Assembly (NCBI RefSeq): GCF_001647715.1
Contig: NZ_CP015600.1
Location: 1,116,001 to 1,180,000, forward strand
Direction: 5' to 3'
Length of the DNA: 64,000 nucleotides
Origin: Pseudomonas antarctica
GTDB lineage: Bacteria; Pseudomonadota; Gammaproteobacteria; Pseudomonadales; Pseudomonadaceae
In this document: piece by piece, positions 37,069 through 46,886 of the stretch
Layout: each line of letters opens with the position of its first letter
How positions within the stretch are numbered: the first letter of the stretch is position 1
Position numbers and translations under genes: made by a program
Notes under the pieces: generated by a model
Database searches by the model: none
What the model was told of the DNA's origin: nothing
What the model saw: only the letters and a program-made list of their open reading frames with translations

Positions 37069-38556
37069 TCAGAATTTCCAGATCACGTCGACAAAGGCGC
37101 GGTGCATGTACGAGTCGACGCCGCTGCCATAGGCGTCGCCCGGCTTGAACACGCCCGCCCGCAAGCGCACCAGGGCCGACGGTTCGTTGATCGACTGGCT
37201 CAGCGCGGCCGGCAGCAAGCCTTTCTTGAAGTATTTGGTGACCACGACGTCCATCTCCTGGCCCAGGTCCTTCTTGCCGTCTTCAAGCGGCAACGAGGTG
37301 CTGGAGAGGATTGCGCCGGTCACGTCATCGGTGTTGTTCTGCACGGCATCGATGCCGTTGCTGCCCACCGGCTTGTTACCGTCTACGCGCCAGAACTTGT
37401 GGTAGACCAGGCTGGCGTCATAGTCCTCGCGCAGCTGCCAGGAACCGAACAGGCTCATGGACTGCATGTTGTTCATCTCGCCGCGAAACGCCTCGCCGAA
37501 GCGGTGCACGCGCGATTGGGTGCCGGTCCAGTTCGAACGGTTGCTTTGCAGACCGTTCTGCTCGTAATTGGCACTGGCGCGCGAGTAAGCCGCGCCGACT
37601 TGCCACTGCGGGTCGAGGCGCAGACGGATACCCAGGTCGGTGGCCCAGCCGCTCACGTCATCGCTGCGCTTGGCTTCTGTCGGGCGGGAGCCGTCGGCGT
37701 TCAAGGCGTTGACCGTGTCGCGGTTGCCTTTCATGCCAGTGACGCTGGCCCAGTAGTTGACGGTGTTGGTGTTGCGCCAGTTGTAGGCGTCGCTGTTGGC
37801 TTCGATACCGAGCCAGGTCATGTCGCCGTTTTCGCGCTTGTCCAACGGGTCGCTGGCCACACCCGGTTCGGCATAGTCGAGCTTGCCGTCGTCATGGGTG
37901 TGGTGGCCACGCAGGCCGATCCACTGCCCTGGCGTCCACTGGTAGGCGGCGTCGGCGTAGAAGTGCTTGCGGTCTTTGTCTTTAGGCGACAGTTCTTTCA
38001 GGTCGGTGCGGTATTCGCTGAAGCGTTCGGCGGCGCCGACATTGGCCTTGAGCAAGGTGGTGTCGAAGGTCCAGTTCAGCGCTTCGATATTGGTATCGCG
38101 CCATTGGCCGTCGTCATTGTTCAGGCGCTGGCGACCGAACTTGAGGAGCTCGCCAGGGTAGGGCGTGAAGCCGCTGTAGCCGACCCAGAACTCGCGCATG
38201 GCCAGGTAGTTTTTCTTGGTCTTGCGGTCGTTGTTGCTCGATTGTGAGGCGCTGTCATCGGAGGACTGTTGCAGGGTGTCGGTCTCGATGATGTCGCTCG
38301 ACGTCACGGCCTGACCCATGGCATAGGCGCTCCACGCGCCGCTTTCGCCATAGACCCATGGGCGCAGGTCGAGGCCGATGCCGTTGACGTCGCCGCCGGG
38401 CTTGGTGCCCAGGTCGCGGTCGTCTTCGGACTGGCCGGTGATTTTCACTTCCAGGCCGAAGTTCTTGGCTTCGGTCAGCGCGGCCAGGGTCGGGCATGAC
38501 CACAGCAGGGCGCAGGTCAGGCCGATGCCGGCCTTGACGAATGGGTTGAGCTTCAT
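37069..38556 (-). CDS. algE: Alginate outer-membrane export porin AlgE
   Basis: A 495-residue outer-membrane protein forming the anion-selective beta-barrel through which alginate leaves the cell. The signal peptide ends [13 protein letters not shown]. The mature chain alternates aromatic/charged strands ([36 protein letters not shown]) and ends in a strand with a terminal phenylalanine (FVDVIWKF), as needed for barrel insertion. The ATG overlaps the algK stop by four bases (38553-38556). Confidence 0.97.
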   Translation of the reverse strand: MKLNPFVKAGIGLTCALLWSCPTLAALTEAKNFGLEVKITGQSEDDRDLGTKPGGDVNGIGLDLRPWVYGESGAWSAYAMGQAVTSSDIIETDTLQQSSDDSASQSSNNDRKTKKNYLAMREFWVGYSGFTPYPGELLKFGRQRLNNDDGQWRDTNIEALNWTFDTTLLKANVGAAERFSEYRTDLKELSPKDKDRKHFYADAAYQWTPGQWIGLRGHHTHDDGKLDYAEPGVASDPLDKRENGDMTWLGIEANSDAYNWRNTNTVNYWASVTGMKGNRDTVNALNADGSRPTEAKRSDDVSGWATDLGIRLRLDPQWQVGAAYSRASANYEQNGLQSNRSNWTGTQSRVHRFGEAFRGEMNNMQSMSLFGSWQLREDYDASLVYHKFWRVDGNKPVGSNGIDAVQNNTDDVTGAILSSTSLPLEDGKKDLGQEMDVVVTKYFKKGLLPAALSQSINEPSALVRLRAGVFKPGDAYGSGVDSYMHRAFVDVIWKF

Positions 38557-40076
38557 AGGGATTCCTCGCCGTCTTCTTCTTGCAGGGCGTGCAGTTGCAG
38601 CGTGCTCTGGGCCAGGGTGCCGCGCGTGGCCAGCTCCTGTTGCACCAGGCGTTGGCCTTCGGCGCGTTGCTCTGGCGTCAGTGGGGCTTCGAGCTGCGTG
38701 GCCAAGTCGTTGGCCTCTGGCGTGTCCTGGGCTTTAGCCAACTGGCTGAAGACGTAGGCGTTCAATGGGTTGGGCTGGGTGCCCTTGCCTTGGGAAAACA
38801 ATTGGGCGATGGCGAAGTCGGCGCTGTTCTGGCCATTGCGCGCAGCGGTCAGCAAGTGGTCGAGGGCTTTTTGCGAGTAAACCTTGCCCAGGTAGCCACG
38901 GCGGTAGATCTGGCCGAGGTAGTAATCGGCGGCGACTTCCTTGCCCACGGCTTTTTCGAAGTGCGCTTCGGCGGCCTTGGCGTCCGCCGGCACCCACTTG
39001 CCTTCGTAGTAGAGCTTGCCCAGCAACAGTTCGGCGCGCGGCTGGTCGGCGGCGCGACCGTTGTCCAGGTACTTCATCATCTGGTCGACATCGCCCAGTT
39101 CGGGGAAGTCGTAGAGCAGTTGCGCCAGGCTGACCCAGGAGGCGGGGTAGCCGGGGGCGATTTTTTCCAGCAGGGCCTGGGCGGTTTTTTCGTCAGGCTT
39201 GCCGAGGGTCGCGTCGCCCAATACACGTGCAACGCTGTCGACGCGCTGGGCAGTGACGGTGCCACGGCTGTAAGCGGCTTCCATCTGCTTGAGGAGTTCG
39301 GCCTGTTTTTCCGGTTCGGCTCTTTTCTGGTAGACCGTGGCCAACTCGACGTAGCAGATGTCGGTGGTGTTCAACGCGGCCTTGCAGATGCGCTCCACAT
39401 CATCCAGATGCTGGTCGTAGGTGTCCTGGGTGCGATACAGCAGCACCTGGGCCAAACCTGCTTCCGGGTAACCCGCCGCCTGCCACTTGCTGATCTGTTG
39501 CTGGGCATTCACGTTGGGGAAGCTGTGCGGGTATTGCAGGTAGAGCATCGCCAGCGGGATCAGGGTGTTGCCTTCGCCATTGGCAAAGGCTTTTTTCAGC
39601 AGCCCTTCGGCTTCGTGCTGCTCGGCCTCGGTGGCGCCCGGCTTGGCCACCAGCAGGCGACCCAGGCGGGCCTGGGCTCGCGGCGAGGTATCGGCGGCGG
39701 CGCGGTAGGTGGCCTCGGCCTGGCGGATTTGCTCGGGGTCGCGGGTGGTCACCTGGATATCCGCCAGGCCGACTTGGGCCTCGCTGTAACCCAGGTTTGC
39801 CAGCTGCTGATAATTCTGTTGGGCGGTGACCGTGTCGCCACGTTTGAGGGCTTCGTTGGCCAGGCGCTGGTCGGGCAGGCCGGCGCAACCGGCGAGGCTG
39901 ACCGCCAGTGCCAATGTGCAGAATGCAGAGGCGAAGTGCGACCCGCTCTGTGTGGGAGCTGGCTTGCCTGCGATGCGGGCAACTCGATCTTTCAGGTGCA
40001 CCGAGTCGATCCCATCGCGGGCAAGCCCGGCTCCCACAGTGCTCTGTGTTGTGCTTGAAATAGGGTTCACAGGCAT
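38553..40076 (-). CDS. algK: Alginate scaffold lipoprotein AlgK, with an in-frame REPIN insertion near the N terminus
   Basis: A 507-residue outer-membrane lipoprotein with Sel1-like TPR repeats that positions AlgE and AlgX for export. From residue ~65 it matches AlgK ([18 protein letters not shown]). The lipobox is LAGC with cysteine at residue 64, far deeper than the usual ~20-32. Residues 13-44 are encoded by a REPIN (39951-40038) plus a 9-nt direct repeat; removing the 96-nt duplication-plus-insert restores a normal 32-residue lipoprotein signal in the same frame. ATG 40076 has GAGGGC just upstream, 8 nt after the alg44 stop. An internal GTG at 40001 (residue 26) could shorten the extension. 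The gene is otherwise intact; export efficiency is uncertain. Confidence 0.9.
   Translation of the reverse strand: MPVNPISSTTQSTVGAGLARDGIDSVHLKDRVARIAGKPAPTQSGSHFASAFCTLALAVSLAGCAGLPDQRLANEALKRGDTVTAQQNYQQLANLGYSEAQVGLADIQVTTRDPEQIRQAEATYRAAADTSPRAQARLGRLLVAKPGATEAEQHEAEGLLKKAFANGEGNTLIPLAMLYLQYPHSFPNVNAQQQISKWQAAGYPEAGLAQVLLYRTQDTYDQHLDDVERICKAALNTTDICYVELATVYQKRAEPEKQAELLKQMEAAYSRGTVTAQRVDSVARVLGDATLGKPDEKTAQALLEKIAPGYPASWVSLAQLLYDFPELGDVDQMMKYLDNGRAADQPRAELLLGKLYYEGKWVPADAKAAEAHFEKAVGKEVAADYYLGQIYRRGYLGKVYSQKALDHLLTAARNGQNSADFAIAQLFSQGKGTQPNPLNAYVFSQLAKAQDTPEANDLATQLEAPLTPEQRAEGQRLVQQELATRGTLAQSTLQLHALQEEDGEESL
39951..40038. repeat. REPIN inserted within the algK coding sequence
   Basis: An 88-bp inverted REP pair, TGTGGGAGCTGGCTTGCC at the left and GGGCAAGCCCGGCTCCCACA at the right, inside the algK frame. 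The flanks repeat GCTCTGTGT: left copy 39945-39953, right copy 40041-40049, exactly 96 bp (32 codons) apart. Confidence 0.93.
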
Positions 40077-40084
40077 GCCCTCGC

Positions 40085-41251
40085 TTACAGACCGTGAGCC
40101 ATGGCTTTATCGATCAGCCAGTTCAGCGAAGGGCCACGGTCGCTGGTTACTTCAACCGGGCGGCCGGCGTAGGTGCTGTCCAGCGGCGCATCCGGCTTGA
40201 TCTGTACGCGGATGTCCGAGGACAGGTCGTCGCTGTTCAGGCTGGCGCTGCTGACGATGGTGCCGGTGCGGACCTGTTCTTCGTCGGCCACCTGGAAGCT
40301 CACGGCGGTACCTGGGCGCACGTCGGCGAACTGGCGATAGGTGAAGCGCGCTTCTACATTGGCCAGGCTGCCGCGTGGCACCAGTCGGAAGATCACGTCG
40401 CCCTTGCTGGCGTACTGACCGTCGGCGACCAGTTGCTGGGCGACGACGCAATCACACGGGGAGGTCAGGGTGCCGGTCATTTGCTTGCCGAACAGTTCTT
40501 CGACCTTGGCCGGTTGCAACTGCTCTTCGTCCAGATGGCCCTTGAGCACATCGAGCATGCTGGTGCTGAACGTCGCCAATGGCGCGCCTTTGGCCGCTAC
40601 CGCGTCACCTTTGAGCAGGCTTTGTACGGTACCGTCGCGCGGCATGGTTACGTTCATGCCGGGCACGCTGACGAGGCCGGCCTGGGCGTGGCTGACGAAG
40701 TACATGCCGTAGACCGACTTGAAGACAAAACCGAACGCGGCGAGGCCGACAATGAAGATCCCGGCGCTGAACACCACGGCGCGCAGGCGACCGAACGCGG
40801 TCATGCCGCTGCCGCCATCCTTGACCTTGCGCGCCTTGGTGAAGTTGTCCCGTTGCAGGGTCGCCAACACGTCGCCCATGGTCACGATGTCGCCCGACAA
40901 GTGCGAGGTGATCAAGTGGCGCAGGGTGGAAATATCCTGGGCATCGAGGTTCTGGAACTGGCAACCGGTGCGGCCGCTCTGGCGATCGTAGGAGCGAATC
41001 TGCAGCTCTACATCCATGGCCAGGCCGAGGTTGTCGATGACGAATTGCAGGCGGCCCTTGTGCACTTCACCCACGGTCAGCGGCTGCGTGGCGGTGAACG
41101 CCAGGCCGCCGGCGGACAGGTCGATTACCCGTGCTTCGGTCTGGGTGCGGTCGGTGTTGAAAAAGCGGAGCTTGGCCGGGATTTTGACCCGGGCATGTTG
41201 GCGCTGGGCTTCGGATTCGTGGACAACATTGGCGTTTACGGGGCTGTTCAT
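40085..41251 (-). CDS. alg44: Alginate polymerase co-subunit / c-di-GMP receptor Alg44
   Basis: A 388-residue inner-membrane protein that activates the Alg8 polymerase on binding cyclic di-GMP. The N-terminal PilZ domain keeps the binding residues at the positions known from P. aeruginosa: R17 and R21 in RQHAR, and D44 and S46 in IDLSAGG. A single membrane helix (~residues 160-180) precedes a periplasmic adaptor-like region resembling membrane-fusion proteins (CDCVVAQQLVADGQYASKGD). It starts 36 nt after alg8. Confidence 0.96.
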   Translation of the reverse strand: MNSPVNANVVHESEAQRQHARVKIPAKLRFFNTDRTQTEARVIDLSAGGLAFTATQPLTVGEVHKGRLQFVIDNLGLAMDVELQIRSYDRQSGRTGCQFQNLDAQDISTLRHLITSHLSGDIVTMGDVLATLQRDNFTKARKVKDGGSGMTAFGRLRAVVFSAGIFIVGLAAFGFVFKSVYGMYFVSHAQAGLVSVPGMNVTMPRDGTVQSLLKGDAVAAKGAPLATFSTSMLDVLKGHLDEEQLQPAKVEELFGKQMTGTLTSPCDCVVAQQLVADGQYASKGDVIFRLVPRGSLANVEARFTYRQFADVRPGTAVSFQVADEEQVRTGTIVSSASLNSDDLSSDIRVQIKPDAPLDSTYAGRPVEVTSDRGPSLNWLIDKAMAHGL

Positions 41252-41287
41252 CAGGGCAATTTCCTAGAGTTAATTCAGGCTTGGCTG

Positions 41288-42757
41288 TCAGACCATCATC
41301 AGCAACACGGCGACGAATATGCTGCCGGCGGAGAAGGTCATGGTCCGAGACGACCAGGTGTTGAACCAACGTTGAAAGCTGGCCAAATCGCGGGTCAGTT
41401 TGGTGTCCTGGCGGGTCCAGGACTGTTGATCAAGGCGGAAGAACACGTAGATCTTCACCAGCGCGCCCATGATCTGGTTGTAATAGAGAATCACCGGGTA
41501 CGCCGGGCCGATGGTGTGGCCGGAGCACGACAGCAGCAGGGTCAGGATCAAGCGGGTGATGCCGATCCACAGCAGGTACGCGAGGATGAACGCGCCGCCG
41601 TACTTGAAGGTGGCGATGACGGCCACGGTCAGGCCGAGCAGGGACGTCCACATCGACACGCGCTGGTCGAACAGCACCACGCTGGTGAACAGGCCCAGGC
41701 GCCGTACGCCCAGGCCGAGCGCGCGGGAGTTCTGGCGCAGGTTGTTGCCGTACCAGCGGAACATCAGCTTGCGGCTGGCCTTGATGAAGCTCTTTTCCGG
41801 CGGGTGTTCCACGGTGTTGATCGCGGCGTCCGGCACGTAGAAGGTGTCGTAACCGAGGCGCATCAGGCTGAACCAGCTGGACTTGTCATCCCCGGTCAAA
41901 AACTTGAAGCGGCCCAGGCGCCAGTGTTGCAGCGAGTCGCTTTCCACGTCGGCGATAAAGCCCGGGTCGGTGACGACGCTGGCACGGAACACCGACATGC
42001 GCCCGGTCATGGTCAGCACGCGCTTGGACAGGGCCATGGAACACATGTTGATGTGGCGCTGGGCGAAGCGCAGTTTGTGCCACTCGCTCATGATGTAGCC
42101 GCCGCGCACTTCGCAGAACTCGTTGGTGGTCAGGCCGCCGACATTGCCGAACAGCTGGAACCACGGCACGGTCTTGCGTACTACGCCTTCGGCGAGCACG
42201 GTGTCGCCATCGATCACTGCGACCACTGCACGGTCATCCGGCAGGTGGCGGGAGATGGCGCGGAAGCCGTAGGCCAGGCCGTCACGTTTGCCGGTGCCGG
42301 CGATGCGGACGAAGTCGAGCTTCACGTGGTCCGGCGGGTTCATGCGCTCCCACAGGCTTTTCACCAGCAGCTCATCGGACATTTCCACCAGCGAGCAGAC
42401 CACGGTGGTGGGGAAGCCGCATTCGATGGCCTCGCGAATCACCGAGCTGTAGACCTGGGCGGTGGTCAGTGCATCGATACGGAAGCTGGTGACCATCAGG
42501 AAGACATGGGATGGGTCTGCCGCCTTGCCCAGCTTGCGCACCTTGCGCCGCAGGTGTGGGTAGACCACATACAGGAACAGCATGCCGCGAAAGAAATGCG
42601 TAGCACCCATCGAGTAGCGCCAGATACCGACGGCGCCAATCAGGAAAATAAAATTCTTCGACTCGGAGTCGAAGGTGCTGGCTGGCAAAGCCAGAGCTAG
42701 AAGCGCTAAAAGCCCCAGAAATAATAGCCAGCCAGTCGCTTGGTTTAACCGTTGCAT
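41288..42757 (-). CDS. alg8: Alginate polymerase glycosyltransferase Alg8
   Basis: A 489-residue inner-membrane family-2 glycosyltransferase that polymerises mannuronate from GDP-mannuronate. The catalytic segments are [10 protein letters not shown] (D-x-D-like), the EFCEVRGGY region and [10 protein letters not shown]. It is flanked by membrane helices at the N terminus and a cluster at ~370-489. ATG 42757 is preferred because GGA lies 7 nt before it and it gives [10 protein letters not shown], as in relatives; ATG 42763 is two codons upstream. A 104-nt gap with an inverted repeat separates it from algD. Confidence 0.96.
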   Translation of the reverse strand: MQRLNQATGWLLFLGLLALLALALPASTFDSESKNFIFLIGAVGIWRYSMGATHFFRGMLFLYVVYPHLRRKVRKLGKAADPSHVFLMVTSFRIDALTTAQVYSSVIREAIECGFPTTVVCSLVEMSDELLVKSLWERMNPPDHVKLDFVRIAGTGKRDGLAYGFRAISRHLPDDRAVVAVIDGDTVLAEGVVRKTVPWFQLFGNVGGLTTNEFCEVRGGYIMSEWHKLRFAQRHINMCSMALSKRVLTMTGRMSVFRASVVTDPGFIADVESDSLQHWRLGRFKFLTGDDKSSWFSLMRLGYDTFYVPDAAINTVEHPPEKSFIKASRKLMFRWYGNNLRQNSRALGLGVRRLGLFTSVVLFDQRVSMWTSLLGLTVAVIATFKYGGAFILAYLLWIGITRLILTLLLSCSGHTIGPAYPVILYYNQIMGALVKIYVFFRLDQQSWTRQDTKLTRDLASFQRWFNTWSSRTMTFSAGSIFVAVLLMMV

Positions 42758-42785
42758 ATTCATGTCCGTCACGGAGGAGTAGGGC

Positions 42786-42846
42786 TTCAAGCTGCAAGCT
42801 ACAAGCTGAAAAAAGATCGCTTCTAACTTGCAGCTTGCCGCTTGAA
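42786..42846. repeat. 20-bp imperfect inverted repeat in the algD-alg8 gap
   Basis: TTCAAGCTGCAAGCTACAAG (42786-42805) pairs with CTTGCAGCTTGCCGCTTGAA (42827-42846) with two mismatches around a 21-nt loop. It lies between the algD stop and alg8 start and would form a hairpin in the operon mRNA. No T run follows on the minus strand. Confidence 0.75.
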
Positions 42847-42861
42847 ACTAGCCGCTGCTCC

Positions 42862-44178
42862 TCACCAACAAATACCTTCGGTACGGCCACTTACGCTGGT
42901 GGCCTTGGACATGAAGCCCACCAGGTCGACCACTTGCTTGCCGTGCGGTGCGTTATGCGCCAGGGCACGGAATTTCTCGTCACGGTTGCCGAGGATGATC
43001 ACGTCGGAGTTGTTGATCACCTCATCGAAGTCCGAGTTGAGCAGGGACGACACGTGCGGGATCTTGCCTTCGATGTAGTCCTTGTTCGCACCGTGCACAC
43101 GGGCGTATTCGACGTTGCTGTCGTAGATGCTCAGGTCGAAGCCCTTGCCGATCAGCATTTCCGCGAGCTCTACCAGTGGGCTTTCGCGCAGGTCGTCAGT
43201 GCCGGCCTTGAAGCTCAGGCCCAGCAGCGCGACTTTGCGTTTGTCATGGCCGGCGACGATGTCGAAGGCGTTCTGTACCTGGGACTCGTTGCTGCGCATC
43301 AGCGAGTTCAGCAGCGGCGCTTCCACGTCCAGGGCACCGGCGCGGTAGGTCAGGGCACGCACGTCTTTTGGCAGGCACGAGCCGCCGAACGCGAAGCCAG
43401 GGCGCATGTAGTACTGGGACAGGTTGAGGGTCTTGTCCTGGCACACCACTTCCATCACTTCACGGCCATCGACGCCAACGGCCTTGGCGATGTTGCCGAT
43501 CTCGTTGGCGAAGGTGACTTTGGTGGCGTGCCACACGTTGCAGGTGTACTTGATCATTTCGGCGACGGCGATGTCCTTGCGGATGATCGGCGCGTCGAGT
43601 TCTTCGTACAGCGACTGCAGGACATCGCCGGAGGCTTTGTCGAACTCGCCGATGACCGTCATCGGCGGCAGGTCGTAGTCGGCGATGGCAGTGGATTCGC
43701 GCAGGAATTCCGGGTTGACCGCGACACCGAAGTCGACGCCGGCTTTTTTGCCGGAGCAGTCTTCGAGGATCGGGATGACAACGTTGGCCACAGTGCCCGG
43801 CAATACGGTACTGCGCACCACGATGGTGTGGCGGGTGGTCTTGTCACGCAGGACAAAACCGATCTCGCGGCATACCGATTCGATGTAGTTGAGTTCCAGA
43901 TCGCCGTTTTTCTTGCTCGGCGTGCCGACGCAAATCATCGAGAGGTCGGTATCGCGGATGGCGTCGGCGAAGTTGGTCGTGCCGCGCAGTCGACCGTTTG
44001 CGATGCCTTGGCTCAACAGTTCGCCCAGACCCGGTTCAACGATGGGCGATTTGCCGGCATTGATCAGGTCGATCTTATCCTTGGAGATGTCTACACCGAC
44101 CACTTCATGGCCACGGGCAGACAGGCAACCGGCACAGACTGCGCCGACGTAACCTAGACCAAATATGCTGATGCGCAT
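42862..44178 (-). CDS. algD: GDP-mannose 6-dehydrogenase AlgD
   Basis: A 438-residue cytoplasmic enzyme oxidising GDP-mannose to GDP-mannuronate with two NAD+, the committed step of alginate synthesis. The N-terminal NAD-binding motif is IFGLGYVGAVCAG. The catalytic cysteine is in FGGSCLPKDVRAL, and the C-terminal domain contains LGLSFKAGTDDLRESP. ATG 44178 has GAGG about 8 nt upstream and gives the family start MRISIFGLGY; in-frame codons back to 44340 lie in the untranslated leader. It is the first gene of the operon, expressed from an AlgU-type promoter about 490 nt upstream. Confidence 0.98.
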   Translation of the reverse strand: MRISIFGLGYVGAVCAGCLSARGHEVVGVDISKDKIDLINAGKSPIVEPGLGELLSQGIANGRLRGTTNFADAIRDTDLSMICVGTPSKKNGDLELNYIESVCREIGFVLRDKTTRHTIVVRSTVLPGTVANVVIPILEDCSGKKAGVDFGVAVNPEFLRESTAIADYDLPPMTVIGEFDKASGDVLQSLYEELDAPIIRKDIAVAEMIKYTCNVWHATKVTFANEIGNIAKAVGVDGREVMEVVCQDKTLNLSQYYMRPGFAFGGSCLPKDVRALTYRAGALDVEAPLLNSLMRSNESQVQNAFDIVAGHDKRKVALLGLSFKAGTDDLRESPLVELAEMLIGKGFDLSIYDSNVEYARVHGANKDYIEGKIPHVSSLLNSDFDEVINNSDVIILGNRDEKFRALAHNAPHGKQVVDLVGFMSKATSVSGRTEGICW

Positions 44179-44664
44179 CGCATTTACCTCTTTGTCATTG
44201 AAGACGATATTAATCATGCCAATTAGATGGCCGGAGTTCATGTTTGCAAGCGTCACTGATGCCACGAAAGTTGGGCGAATAGACGCCGACTTGCCGTGTA
44301 TAGGCATGTTAAATAACGAGTGACTCATCATTGCACTCAAGTTGTGCGAAACGTGGCCTTGTTATTGGAGCCTGCCCTGAAATGCAGCCAGCCTTCTTGG
44401 GAGAAGGGCCTGGCGCCAGTGCCGCAGAGCCTTGATAGAGGCTTTAAGCCTTTAATTATCAATGCCTTGGGTTGTATCACTGACCCATTAGGGGAGGTTG
44501 AGCCTTGGCCTTATAGTTCGTGGCAATTCTTCCTTGTCGCCGCTATTAACTAATCGGTTGGTAATATGACCCCTGAGTCAAAGTTAAATATGACAACTTT
44601 GCTACTTCCGTTGGTCGCCATGTAAGTCATCTCTTACAGCAACAGAGAATTTCGTTACCGGTGG

Positions 44665-44691
44665 TATGAGCGGTGCATCAGGATGAAGTTC
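44665..44691 (-). promoter_or_regulatory. AlgU (sigma-22) promoter of the alginate operon
   Basis: On the minus strand GAACTT (44691-44686), a 16-nt spacer and TCATA (44669-44665) match the AlgU/RpoE-type consensus GAACTT-N16/17-TCnnA. The predicted RNA starts near 44658 and has a leader of about 480 nt before the algD ATG, comparable in kind with the long algD leader of P. aeruginosa. Confidence 0.78.
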
Positions 44692-44815
44692 CTGGCCGCT
44701 CATCCTGTTTCCAGAAATTTCTTGAAATATTAGAAAAGATGGCACTGGCATTACAGTGATAGCACTTGCTACTTGGGCGAGTCGTAATAGGGAGTTGGTG
44801 AGGCAGGATAGTTTT

Positions 44816-44850
44816 GTGCCACTACCGTTTGAAAAAAGCGGTGCCACTAC
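44816..44850. promoter_or_regulatory. 10-bp direct repeat upstream of the algD promoter, candidate regulator sites
   Basis: GTGCCACTAC occurs at 44816-44825 and 44841-44850, a 25-bp pitch, about 125-160 bp upstream of the AlgU -35 element. Adjacent A/T tracts (GAAAAAAG, GAAAAAAAAT) suggest DNA bending. Which protein binds is not known; AmrZ or AlgR would be candidates only. Confidence 0.4.
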
Positions 44851-44954
44851 GAAAAAAAATTTGAAATGTCGAGTGAAAGATTTGTTAGGGATGTGTCTTT
44901 GTGTTTTTTGACGTCAAATAAATGACGATTTCGGGCTTGGAATGTAAACAAAAA

Positions 44955-45043
44955 TGTGGGAGCTGGCTTGCCTGCGATGGCGCAATTTCAGTCAGAGAAC
45001 AGTCGACTGATACTCCGCTATCGCAGGCAAGCCAGCTCCCACA
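44955..45043. repeat. REPIN (inverted REP pair)
   Basis: The arms TGTGGGAGCTGGCTTGCCTG and CAGGCAAGCCAGCTCCCACA are exact inverses over 89 bp. It lies between the yaaA stop and the algD upstream region. Confidence 0.93.
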
Positions 45044-45079
45044 TTAGAGTGTTAGCGTTTGTGAGGGCTGAGCAAGGCC

Positions 45080-45859
45080 TTATTCCGGTGCGTGATCGCG
45101 CAAAAACACCAAATTGTCCGGCTTGGACTGCTCTGCGTTGAAGCGATAACCCTGCACATCAAACTGCTTGAGCTTGGCCGGGTCGTTGATGCGCTCTTCG
45201 ATCACAAAGCGGCTCATCATGCCCCGCGCTTTCTTGGCGTAGAAGCTGATGATCTTGTACTGACCGTTCTTCAGGTCCTTGAATTCGGTGTTGATGATCC
45301 GCGCGTTCAGAGCCGTGCGCTTGACGGCCGAGAAGTATTCGTTGGAGGCCAGGTTGAGCAGCAAATCATCGCTTTGTTCGGCCAGTGCTTCATTCAACCA
45401 CTCGCTGATGCGCGTGCCCCAGAACGCGTAGAGGTCCTTGCCACGGGCGTTGGCCAGTTTGGTGCCCATCTCCAGGCGGTACGGCATCATCAGGTCCAGC
45501 GGGCGCAGCAGGCCGTACAGGCCCGAGAGCATGCGCAGGTGGTCCTGGGCGTAGCTGAAGTCGGCATCGCTGAAGGTTTCGGCGTTGAGGCCGGTGTAGA
45601 CGTCGCCCTTGAATGCCAGCAGGGCCTGTTTGGCATTGGCCGGGGTGAAGGCGGGCGTCCAGCTGCCGAAGCGGGCGGCGTTGAGGCCGCCGATTTTATC
45701 GGAGACGTGCATCAACTCGCTGATTTGCGCCGGGCTGAGTTCGCGCAGTTGTTCGATCAGCTCCTGGGAGTGGTCGAGGTACTGCGGCTGGGTGAAGCGC
45801 GGGGTGACCGGCTTTGACTCGAAATCGAGGGTTTTGGCGGGGGAAATCACCATCAGCAT
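45080..45859 (-). CDS. yaaA: Peroxide stress resistance protein YaaA
   Basis: A 259-residue cytoplasmic protein of the YaaA/DUF328 family. In E. coli, YaaA limits free iron and so lowers Fenton damage during peroxide stress. Diagnostic segments are [15 protein letters not shown] at the start, [40 protein letters not shown] and [19 protein letters not shown] 45859 has AAAGGAG at good spacing; the frame reaching to 45970 is not needed. It is a single gene. Confidence 0.96.
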   Translation of the reverse strand: MLMVISPAKTLDFESKPVTPRFTQPQYLDHSQELIEQLRELSPAQISELMHVSDKIGGLNAARFGSWTPAFTPANAKQALLAFKGDVYTGLNAETFSDADFSYAQDHLRMLSGLYGLLRPLDLMMPYRLEMGTKLANARGKDLYAFWGTRISEWLNEALAEQSDDLLLNLASNEYFSAVKRTALNARIINTEFKDLKNGQYKIISFYAKKARGMMSRFVIEERINDPAKLKQFDVQGYRFNAEQSKPDNLVFLRDHAPE

Positions 45860-45954
45860 GAAATCGTCTCCTTTAATCGTGGCGTGTCGCGTGGGCGGGA
45901 TTCTAGGGGGTTGGGGGGTTAGACTCCACCTATGATGGTGATAGGGCGCTGCTT

Positions 45955-46820
45955 TGTCGTTGGTGTACATATCCGTTGCTGCGGTAACGGCGGCTTAGGG
46001 TTCCGCCCTTACGGCGGGTCACTTTTTTACAAAGCGCCTAAAAAAGTAACCAAAAAACGCTTTGCCCCACCACTCGGTGCCTCGCCTGGGCTCGGCATGC
46101 CCGAACTCCGGCTTGAATCCGTGGGCCGCCGCGATGGGCCATCCTTGGCCCAGCGCGGCTAACCCGGCGTCCTGCCGGGTTACCCACGGATTCAAGCCTG
46201 CGTTCGGCCATCGTGGTTAACGGGGCCTGTCAGATCAAGATCGACAGCAGATCAACAGCAGAGCACGGCGGCCTGGTAGCCGACCTGAGTGGTAGAAGCG
46301 AAAGCAGGGCAAAAACACAGCAGAGGCAGATCAGAAGCAGAACTGCTTTTCTGTGGGAGCTGGCTTGCCTGCGATGCAGACACCTCGGTCCACCAAGTAC
46401 ACCGAGTTGATGCCATCGCAGCGGTTCGGCGGTCCGACAAGCCAGCTCCCACATTGACCGAGTACAGCCTGAAGAGCCTCACACCCTCTGCCCGATGTAC
46501 CGAGTTCCAAATGTGGGTGCGGCGGTGCGACGATTCGACTTGCTCGCGAATGCGCTGGGTCAGTCACCAGATGCATCAACTGACACGCTGCTATCGGGAG
46601 CGAGCCCCTTCCCACATTTAACCGCGTTCAGCTTCCAGGATCAGGTCGGCTGTCAGGCATCCTCGGCGTTGCTTTTGATCTACACCACTCAGGTCGGCAA
46701 CCGGGGCGCCGTGCACTGCTTTTGATCTTAGGCGGCCCGATCCGTACAGGCTCTTTCAAACGTGACCCGTTGTAAGCCCGGAACCCTGAGTGGCCGTTAC
46801 CCAAACAACGGATATACACA
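45955..46820. repeat. Mosaic repeat island (repeat family in inverted copies plus two REP pairs)
   Basis: The 1027-nt gap between yaaA and the deacetylase gene holds no gene. A repeat beginning GTACATATCCGTTGCTGCGG (45966 on) with AAAAAAGTAACCAAAAAACG runs to ~46310. A diverged inverted copy occupies ~46625-46815 (GTGTATATCCGTTG on the minus strand). Between them lie a REPIN with arms at 46352-46453 and a degenerate REP pair at ~46512-46617. Bases 46058-46310 share long blocks with 13008-13140. Confidence 0.85.
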
Positions 46821-46886
46821 CCAACCCAGTAGCTCCCCCAGGTGATCGGCTATAGTGCCCGACAACTCTGGAAAGGGAGACCCTGT

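Larger units (their letters stand above)
44179..45079. other. Long gene-free region upstream of algD
   Basis: About 900 bp without a convincing gene. From left to right it holds the presumed algD leader (44179-44658), the AlgU promoter (44665-44691), an A/T-rich upstream zone with a 10-bp direct repeat GTGCCACTAC (44816-44825 and 44841-44850), and a REPIN (44955-45043). Short frames on both strands lack ribosome-binding sites. It is the likely docking area for alginate regulators, none of whose sites I can assign with certainty. Confidence 0.7.

Noticed and set aside
44179..44340. N-terminal extension of algD to an ATG at 44340
   Set aside because: GAGG placed correctly before ATG 44178 and the conserved start MRISIFGLGY fix the start; the extra codons lie in the leader.
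44320..44553. 77-codon plus-strand frame in the algD leader region
   Set aside because: No ribosome-binding site, no family resemblance, and it lies antisense to the expected algD leader.
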